Shown in pieces: positions 58,190-64,000 of a stretch of 64,000 nucleotides of DNA. The notes below the pieces were generated by a model. The model did not search any database and was not told the origin of the DNA. It worked only from the letters and a program-made list of their open reading frames with translations. Numbering within the stretch: position 1 is the stretch's first letter; each line of letters begins with the position of its first letter. The stretch is taken from NCBI GenBank assembly GCA_903872075.1, contig CAIQJF010000028.1, forward strand, positions 20,526 through 84,525, in the 5' to 3' direction. Made by a program: the position numbers and the translations under genes. The stretch is from an uncultured Caulobacteraceae bacterium (GTDB lineage Bacteria > Pseudomonadota > Alphaproteobacteria > Caulobacterales > Caulobacteraceae).

Positions 58190-59593
58190 ATGATCGAGGG
58201 ACCCGTCACGGGGGGAGCCAGGGGCTGGGCGTTCGGACGCCCGCTGTTCGATCTGGCCGGGCACGGCTATGTCGAAGAGGAGTTCTTCCTCAGCGGCGAC
58301 GCGACGACATTCCAGCAGGCGCCGGGCAGTGATTGGGGCCGGGACGGACGCTGGCAGGCGCAGGCCAAGGGTTCCATCCCCTTCAAGACCCGGATTCTCG
58401 TCTATCGCCCGGCCGACCCGGCGCGCTTCAACGGCACGGTGGTGGTCAGCTGGAACAATGTCACCGCCGGCTATGAGCTCTTCCAGGGCGAGAGCAGCGA
58501 GATCCTCGGGGGCGGCTACGCCTTCGTCGGCGCCACGGTGCAGCGGGTCGGCGTCCACGGCTTTCCGGACAACAGCCAGGGCCTCGCGGCCTGGGATCCG
58601 CAACGCTACGGCACGCTGAGTATCCCCAGCGACGATGCCGCCTACGACATCTTCACCCAGGTGGGCCGCGCCGTTGGTCCGAACCGGGACCACGCCGGCG
58701 TCGACCCCCTGGGCGGCCTGCAGGTGCGGCGGGTGATCGGCCTGGGCGCCTCGCAGTCGGCCGGACGGCTGGCCACCTACGCCAACGCCATCCAGCCCCT
58801 GGCGCGGGTCTACGACGGCCTGCTGATGCAGATCTATTTCGGCCGCGGGACCCTGCTGGAAAGCGGTCCCGGCGTCGTCAATCTGGATATGACCGCCCAC
58901 CTCGGCGAGGCGGATCTTGGCGATCTCATGCGCCGCACGGGCCTGGTCGGCGCCAACCTGATCCGCGACGATCTCGCCATTCCCGTCATGGTGGTCAATT
59001 CCGAGCTGGAGGCCATCGCCTGCCACAACGTCCGGCAGCCGGACACGCCGCGCTTCCGCTATTGGGAATCGGCCGGCACGAGCCATGTCGCCCACGGGAT
59101 TTCCCTGGTCCGGGCGGCCAAATACGCCCGCGACTTCGGCCCCGACCTGCCGGTGCTTGAGGCCATGAACCGCATCCCGATCACCCCGCTCTACGACGCG
59201 GCCCTTCATCACCTGAACCGCTGGATCGATGGTGGGGCGCCGCCGCCAAGCCAGCCGAAGATCGACTTCGCCGGCGATCCGCCGGACGTGGTCCGCGACC
59301 CGCTCGGCATCGCCACGGGCGGCGTCCGCCTCCCGCAGGCCGAGGCCCCGCTGGCGCGCCACAGCGCCATACCCCTGCGCAACGACATCCTCCATCTCCT
59401 GCGCGGCTCCAGTCCCCCCTTCGGCACCGCGACTCTGGACCGGCTCTACGCGGAAGAGGCGGACTACCTGGCCAAATTCCAGGGGGCGGCCTCCCGCGCC
59501 GTGGACGCCGGCGTGATGCTGCCACGCGACGTGGCGCCCGCCATCGCGGAGGCGTCAGAGGAATACCGCCGGGTGCGCAGCCTCGCCGCCTAG
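58190..59593 (+). CDS. alpha/beta-hydrolase domain protein (Abhydrolase_10 type)
   Basis: The 467-residue protein fits the large alpha/beta-hydrolase family seen in alphaproteobacteria and mycobacteria. The likely nucleophile is S188 in GLGASQSAGRL. The C-terminal part has YWESAGTSHVAHG, where the catalytic His may lie. ATG 58190 has GGAGG five bases upstream; an in-frame ATG at 58175 lacks this. No signal peptide is seen. It follows the amidohydrolase by 20 nt, so the two are probably one operon that degrades a common substrate. Confidence 0.85.
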   Translation: MIEGPVTGGARGWAFGRPLFDLAGHGYVEEEFFLSGDATTFQQAPGSDWGRDGRWQAQAKGSIPFKTRILVYRPADPARFNGTVVVSWNNVTAGYELFQGESSEILGGGYAFVGATVQRVGVHGFPDNSQGLAAWDPQRYGTLSIPSDDAAYDIFTQVGRAVGPNRDHAGVDPLGGLQVRRVIGLGASQSAGRLATYANAIQPLARVYDGLLMQIYFGRGTLLESGPGVVNLDMTAHLGEADLGDLMRRTGLVGANLIRDDLAIPVMVVNSELEAIACHNVRQPDTPRFRYWESAGTSHVAHGISLVRAAKYARDFGPDLPVLEAMNRIPITPLYDAALHHLNRWIDGGAPPPSQPKIDFAGDPPDVVRDPLGIATGGVRLPQAEAPLARHSAIPLRNDILHLLRGSSPPFGTATLDRLYAEEADYLAKFQGAASRAVDAGVMLPRDVAPAIAEASEEYRRVRSLAA

Positions 59594-59612
59594 CCACGCG
59601 CCCGGCCCCGTT

Positions 59613-60089
59613 ATGATTCAGGTCTCCGACGGCCGCGCCAGGGCCTTCGCCGCAGCGACCGTGGGCGAGGCCGTCGCCCTTGAGTTCCATCGGATCTACG
59701 ACCTCGCGGACTCCCTCTGGGGCGTTCCCGCCTACCGGTTCCAAATTCTCTCCGACGGGGCGCGAGCGGGCACGATCAGCCTGCGCATCGGCCTCACGGA
59801 CCTTGTTGTCCGGTTTGCCGGACAGCTTGGCTTCGTCGTGGACCCGCCGTTTCGCGGCCGTGGTTTCGCGGAACAGGCCACGCGGCTGCTGCTGCCGCTA
59901 GCCAGCGCGCACGGGCTTCAGCCGCTCTGGCTCACCTGCAACCCCGCCAACGTCGCCTCGCGGCGAACCCCGGAGCGTCTCGGCGCCGTCTATGTGGAAA
60001 CCGTCGCCCTGCCAGAAGAGTATAACATCTACGCCCAGGGCGAACGTGAGAAATGTCTATTCCGGCTGGATCTCGCGAATTCGACGTGA
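59613..60089 (+). CDS. GNAT-family N-acetyltransferase
   Basis: The 158-residue protein has a GNAT core with the acetyl-CoA loop in DPPFRGRGFAEQATRLLLP and LWLTCNPANVASRRTPERLG, typical of RimJ/RimL-like GNATs with the N-P-x-N-x-A/S-S segment. It ends with the usual LGAVYVETVALP strand. It lies 19 nt after the hydrolase gene and may be co-transcribed. The acceptor is unknown. Confidence 0.88.
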   Translation: MIQVSDGRARAFAAATVGEAVALEFHRIYDLADSLWGVPAYRFQILSDGARAGTISLRIGLTDLVVRFAGQLGFVVDPPFRGRGFAEQATRLLLPLASAHGLQPLWLTCNPANVASRRTPERLGAVYVETVALPEEYNIYAQGEREKCLFRLDLANST

Positions 60090-60459
60090 GCGTTTGGAGT
60101 CGGATCGGGGGCGCTTGGGAGGGGAGGTCCACTGCGGATGCGTCGTCCCCATAGGACGGACAATGTCGCTACACCCTCTACTGCTGCGCGGGGTCGCGGG
60201 TGTCGGCGCAGTTGGTGAACGACGCACCGATCGGTGGTCTTGCCGCCCAGCCTGTCCGCCGGCCGCGAGGGAGGGGGAATCGCATCCGGCTCCAATGGAT
60301 ATAAATGTTATACATAATTGCCCTTTTTTCCGCAGTCTTACGGCGTTGTGGTGGCTTCGTTAAGCAATTTTGCGAGGTGTCGGCGACGTCGCGATTCGCG
60401 TTGAATGCGGTTGTGGAGCCTGCGGAGCTCTCGAATAAGAAACAAGGTTTAGTTTTCAG
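60090..60459. other. 370-bp gap upstream of the H-NOX kinase
   Basis: No gene was found. An AT-rich segment at about 60296-60332 has TATAAATGTTATACATAAT, including TATACAT as a possible -10 element. It should hold the promoter of the H-NOX kinase gene. No NorR, NnrR or FNR-type box was identified with confidence. Confidence 0.45.
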
Positions 60460-63003
60460 ATGTACGGGATGATTCATCGCGCCGCGCGCGAGATGGTGCT
60501 GGCGCAGGGAGGTGAGGCCATTTGGCAGCGCTGCCTTAAGGAGTCCGGACTGGGGCGTGAATCATTCATTTCAGCACGAATCTATTCTGATGCAGACACC
60601 TTTTCTCTGATTGACGCAGCGGCCCGAGTGTTAGACATGCCCGCGAAGGAAGTTCTTGTCGCGTTCGGGGAATACTGGGTCGAGTTTGCTGACCGGAGCC
60701 ATTTCTCGGCGCAAATGCAGGCTTCCGGCAATGACTTGATAACTTTCCTGTGCAATCTCAACAAAATGCATGATCAACTTATGGTTGCCATGCCGGGCGC
60801 GCGTCTACCGACATTCGCGCTGACACGGAGCGACTCTGAAGGTATTCATGTTTCATATCGGTCGGATCGAGATGGACTAGAGCCTTTTGTAGCGGGTCTT
60901 CTCAAGGGTCTCTTGAAAAGGTTTCACCTCCAAGGAGAAGTCATGCGCGAGGGCCTGGTCGCGGGCGGGGCCGACTTTGTGATTGTGTTGCATGCGTCCC
61001 CCCCCCTCGCCATCGAGGGCCCAGACCTGTCGCTCATATGCCCGACCTTTATAAGACTGGACCATGAGCTTTGCCTGCGCGATGCGGGAGCCGCGGTTCT
61101 CCTGCGGTTGCCTCCCGCTGCGATCGGATCGCGGTTTTGGGACCATTTCCGCAGCGATCGGCCATTTGAGCCCTGCGAAATCGCGGGTACTGACGAGGTC
61201 GTGGATTTCGAAATCAAAGTCAGCAAGTTTCCCCTGAGGGGGCTGATCCTCAAAGAGCCGGCCGGCTACCTCTTCTTCGGCAGGCCCGATCCAATAAAGA
61301 TTGCGCGTTGTCCAGATATCAGGGTGACTGATTACTGGAAGATAGACCCGGGACCGGCCCACGGGTTCGAGCTGCAGCTGCGTGCGCAGATGTTGGCCGA
61401 GATCGATGAACTCTTCGCTGACCAGCTATTTCTAAAAGAGGAAGCTGCCCTCGCGCATGCAAAAGCGGCGGCGCAGCAGCAGTTTTTGGCCAATATGAGC
61501 CACGAAATCCGCACTCCCCTGAGTGGCGTGATCTCGCTCCTGGAAATTGTCCGAAATGGCGATTTGAACCCGGACCAAGCCAAACTGATAGAGACCATAG
61601 ATAGTTCAGCTCAGTCCTTGAACCGCGTTCTCGATGACGTTCTGACCTACTCCAGTCTACAGCGGGGCGCTCTCAGTACGTTGTCTGAGCCCAACGACCC
61701 GGTCGACCTCATTGAAACCTCAACGCGGCTGTTTCTTGGCGCCGCTGAGGCCAAGGGCATTAAACTCAGATGCTTCAGTGATCAGGCCGTCAGCGGGTCC
61801 TACAACTTTGATCGCCTGAGAGTGGGCCAGGTTATTGGAAATTTGATAAGCAATTCCCTGAAATTCACTTTCGAAGGTGAGGTTACCGTCTACCTGCATG
61901 TCACTTCGGTGGACCCTCAAAATTCCATGCTCCGTTTTCGGGTCGTGGATACGGGGATGGGGATATCACAAGATGTAAGGGAGAATCTGTTCCAGCCTTT
62001 CAGCCAGGGCGACGAAAGCATTCTCAGGCGGTTCGGCGGAACGGGACTAGGCCTGTCGATCGCAAAGGAATTGGCGATATTGATGGGTGGCGACCTCATT
62101 TACGAGAGTATCGACGGGACAGGCAGCATATTCGAGTTACAACTGCCGGTTGCGACGCCTAAACCGGGGGCGGGAGATGATAGGACTTTGCTTTCGGGCG
62201 TCAGGGTTGGGATTTGCACATCCGATCCAGACGAGCAGCGCTATATTACCGGCTACCTGGCGTACGCGGGAGCGTCCGTCATGCCGGTTCCATTTGAGAC
62301 TATGCGAACTGAAAATAACGCTAATTTAATTGATATAATATTAGCCCCGGAATATTTATCGCAATCGATCACGGATGCACTCGAAAGTCGCAATAACGCT
62401 AAGCAGCGGATATTTGGCAAGATGGTGGTATATGCGGATCGCGACCCCGCTGTTGACCGGCAAATTTCGAACGCCACGATCGTTACAACCTCAAGGTCGC
62501 GTTCCCGCATCCTGACCGCGGTTGCCGATGCCATCGGCCGAAGGAGTTCGGAACTGGGCCGGACCAAGGTGGTCCAGATGGACGAGCGACCGACCTCGCA
62601 CGCCGCCAGGATTTTGGTTGCGGAGGATCACCCGGTGAATCGTGAAGTGCTCCTCAGGCAGCTCCGGACGCTTGGCTTTATAGCGGACTACGTAAATAAT
62701 GGTCAGGAGGCCGCAGCCGCTCTCGCCGCCAGCGAATATGATCTCCTTCTCACCGACTGCCATATGCCGGTGATGGACGGTTATGAGCTTGCACGACAGA
62801 TTCGCCTTTTGGAGCCGGCTGGACGGAGGATGCCGATCATCGCGGTCACCGCCAACGTCCTGGGGGGCGTCAGAGAGATGTGCCTATCGGCCGGCATGGA
62901 CGACTACGTCACCAAGCCCGTCTCACTGGAGGTCCTGCGGGAGCGCTTGGACCAGTGGCTGCCGGCTGCGGCAAACGGCCACGCGAACGATGCGGCATCT
63001 TAA
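60460..63003 (+). CDS. H-NOX/HNOBA hybrid histidine kinase (putative NO sensor)
   Basis: The 847-residue protein fuses a heme gas sensor to a kinase. Residues 1-180 are an H-NOX domain: proximal His 104 (NKMHDQLMVAMPG), P117 in RLPTF and the heme-propionate motif Y133-x-S135-x-R137. Residue R137+5 is Pro, with no distal Tyr, so NO rather than O2 is the expected ligand. About 185-305 is an HNOBA domain, ending GFELQLRAQ, as in soluble guanylate cyclase, then a short coiled coil. HisKA has H348 (NMSHEIRTPLSG); HATPase has NLISNSLKF, DTGMGI and FGGTGLGLS. About 578-690 is a receiver-like segment without acidic residues; 718-830 is a true receiver with D766 and K819. No membrane span: cytoplasmic. 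GC is lower here than in the flanking core. Confidence 0.93.
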   Translation: MYGMIHRAAREMVLAQGGEAIWQRCLKESGLGRESFISARIYSDADTFSLIDAAARVLDMPAKEVLVAFGEYWVEFADRSHFSAQMQASGNDLITFLCNLNKMHDQLMVAMPGARLPTFALTRSDSEGIHVSYRSDRDGLEPFVAGLLKGLLKRFHLQGEVMREGLVAGGADFVIVLHASPPLAIEGPDLSLICPTFIRLDHELCLRDAGAAVLLRLPPAAIGSRFWDHFRSDRPFEPCEIAGTDEVVDFEIKVSKFPLRGLILKEPAGYLFFGRPDPIKIARCPDIRVTDYWKIDPGPAHGFELQLRAQMLAEIDELFADQLFLKEEAALAHAKAAAQQQFLANMSHEIRTPLSGVISLLEIVRNGDLNPDQAKLIETIDSSAQSLNRVLDDVLTYSSLQRGALSTLSEPNDPVDLIETSTRLFLGAAEAKGIKLRCFSDQAVSGSYNFDRLRVGQVIGNLISNSLKFTFEGEVTVYLHVTSVDPQNSMLRFRVVDTGMGISQDVRENLFQPFSQGDESILRRFGGTGLGLSIAKELAILMGGDLIYESIDGTGSIFELQLPVATPKPGAGDDRTLLSGVRVGICTSDPDEQRYITGYLAYAGASVMPVPFETMRTENNANLIDIILAPEYLSQSITDALESRNNAKQRIFGKMVVYADRDPAVDRQISNATIVTTSRSRSRILTAVADAIGRRSSELGRTKVVQMDERPTSHAARILVAEDHPVNREVLLRQLRTLGFIADYVNNGQEAAAALAASEYDLLLTDCHMPVMDGYELARQIRLLEPAGRRMPIIAVTANVLGGVREMCLSAGMDDYVTKPVSLEVLRERLDQWLPAAANGHANDAAS

Positions 63004-63149
63004 GTCACGCCTCACATGCCCGTCAGTGGACCTCAGACGCAGGCTGCGCTCAAGGGCCTTTTCGCGCGGGAGTCCCGCTGTTGACCTCCGACGAACTCGC
63101 CCTTGGCGCAGGATCTGACAAGCGACGCTGATTGCGGAAACCGGGCCGT

Positions 63150-63581
63150 ATGACATATATGCTCGGAATCGCTCGCGCTGCCGCGGAGCGCGCGGATAGA
63201 GCCATGCGGGTACTGAACATCACTAATCTTGCAGAGCACGTTGGAAGCGACGTCGAGGCTCTTCGCGATGTGCTTGAACTTTATCAACGCAGTCTTGCTG
63301 AAGAGGTTGCCGTTTTGACGGACGCCTGCAGACGCAAGGATGTTCCTGCTGTTCGCGCTTCCGCCCATGGCATTAGGGGTTCATCTAGCTACATAGGCGG
63401 CGAACGATTCCTAGTTTTGAACCTCTCGATTGAGAAAGCCGGGGAACGCGGGGATTGGGTGGCTGTGGAAAGCGATCTGAGCCAACTTTTGGCGGCCAAG
63501 GCCGAATTTGACGTCGAACTTGAGACGCTTCGATCTGGTGCTTTTGGATCAGCCTCGGTTGATAGTCTGCCTTCGGAATAG
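63150..63581 (+). CDS. stand-alone Hpt phosphotransfer protein
   Basis: The 143-residue protein has an Hpt four-helix domain with the phosphoacceptor H73 in ASAHGIRGSSSYIGGERF, the counterpart of HxLKGSS with Arg for Lys. The N-terminus, from ATG 63150, adds about 20 residues; a later ATG at 63204 (MRVLNITNLAEHV) is the alternative. The gene lies 146 nt after the H-NOX kinase on the same strand. This suggests a phosphorelay from kinase to receiver D766 to this Hpt and on to a response regulator that is not in the window. Confidence 0.85.
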   Translation: MTYMLGIARAAAERADRAMRVLNITNLAEHVGSDVEALRDVLELYQRSLAEEVAVLTDACRRKDVPAVRASAHGIRGSSSYIGGERFLVLNLSIEKAGERGDWVAVESDLSQLLAAKAEFDVELETLRSGAFGSASVDSLPSE

Positions 63582-63679
63582 AAACGTTCATGGCGGCCGC
63601 CACTCGCCATCCCCAGTTCAGGGTGGGATCGCGTCATCGACGTACCCCTCCGCCGGAGGCCGCCTTGCGGGAGCCGGGC

Positions 63680-63890
63680 TGATCTTCCCCCGTACAAGTG
63701 GACGGGGTTAAGCCGCTCTGCGTTCCATCCCGGCTGGGCTGATGTAGCCCAGGGCTGAGTGCAGGCGACGGGAATTGTAGAAGCCCTCGATGTATCCGAA
63801 CAGATCCCGGCGGGTCTGGTCGCGGGTTGAGTAGACCTGATGGTGGACGTGCTCGGTCTGTAAGCATCCGGCGAACCCCGCATCGGCGTA
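63680..63890 (-). mobile_element. IS3-family element, right end with transposase C-terminus
   Basis: The minus strand encodes the end of an IS3-type integrase-core transposase: CLQTEHVHHQVYSTRDQ, RRDLFGYIEGFYNSRRLH and SALGYISPAGMERRAA, with stop at 63708-63710. Outside the stop TGATCTTCCCCCGTACAAGT (63680-63699) and the following GGACGGGG look like the terminal inverted repeat. Upstream codons give out at about 63890, where an IS66 sequence begins, so the IS3 copy is truncated. Confidence 0.8.
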
Positions 63891-63891
63891 G

Positions 63892-64000
63892 CTATTCGGC
63901 TGCGGCCTCGGCGCTGCGGGCGGCCTTCCAGTTCCACGGCAGCAGCTCGTCGATTTGGCGGGCGGGGTGACCTGCGATGCGGCCGAGGACGTCGGCGAGC
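63892..64000 (-). mobile_element. IS66-family transposase, C-terminal end, cut by window
   Basis: The minus strand reads LADVLGRIAGHPARQIDELL, then PWNWKAARSAEAAAE and a stop at 63892-63894. This is the typical end of an IS66 TnpC transposase. The gene continues past the window end. It abuts the IS3 fragment directly, so one element was inserted into, or deleted up to, the other. Confidence 0.8.

Overview
The window looks like part of a Caulobacteraceae chromosome (Caulobacter/Phenylobacterium type). Support for this: high GC; the order nuoLMN - birA - coaX - rnj - mce - DUF1467 - proS - lolC - lolD - dnaE, which as I recall is the Caulobacter arrangement; alphaproteobacterial GAAC-N7-GAAC LexA boxes; a short ProRS without the editing insert; and PEPxxWA-CTERM proteins. 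Phenylobacterium is my best guess; genus is not settled by sequence alone.

Layout. 1-13609 is a dense, same-strand core block: the end of the Complex I operon (nuoL partial, nuoM, nuoN), a DUF885 protein, biotin ligase, pantothenate kinase, RNase J, methylmalonyl-CoA epimerase, a DUF1467 membrane protein, prolyl-tRNA synthetase and the LolCD lipoprotein exporter, with many ATGA or short overlaps. 13680-18593 holds accessory genes: an M20 amidohydrolase, a glycine-zipper protein, an S53 protease and a LuxR-type sensor without its HTH. 18694-22323 carries two tandem LexA boxes, a 29-codon gene matching the SOS division inhibitor SidA, and dnaE. 22368-30024 is an accessory island between dnaE and rpsB: orphan BrnA antitoxin, two PEP-CTERM proteins, a decayed IS5 transposase, an APC permease, a small tyrosine recombinase and a CHASE3 hybrid kinase. 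30025-30850 is non-coding and holds a 130-bp array of 13 TGCC/GGCC boxes spaced 10-12 bp, then a good sigma70 promoter before rpsB-tsf; pyrH does not follow tsf.

32794-60089 is mixed metabolic and envelope content: SodC, a GH3 glucosidase with a PA14 insert, a Rieske oxygenase, an ABC-F ATPase, SDR, AspRS, pentapeptide-repeat protein, GNATs, a nucleotidyltransferase, DUF427, an MFS transporter, a large lipoprotein of possible glycosidase fold, a serine hydrolase, an acyltransferase, a P450, a DsbA-like protein, S1/P1 nuclease, a collagen-like lipoprotein, DUF486, DUF2059, an amidohydrolase and an alpha/beta hydrolase.

The most interesting unit is at the right end. A single 847-residue protein joins an H-NOX heme domain, the HNOBA domain that follows it in soluble guanylate cyclase, a histidine kinase, a degenerate receiver and a true receiver. 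A stand-alone Hpt protein follows it. This reads as a complete one-polypeptide gas-sensing phosphorelay with a guanylate-cyclase-like sensor. It sits next to nested IS3 and IS66 remnants that run off the window end. No tRNA, rRNA or CRISPR array was seen.
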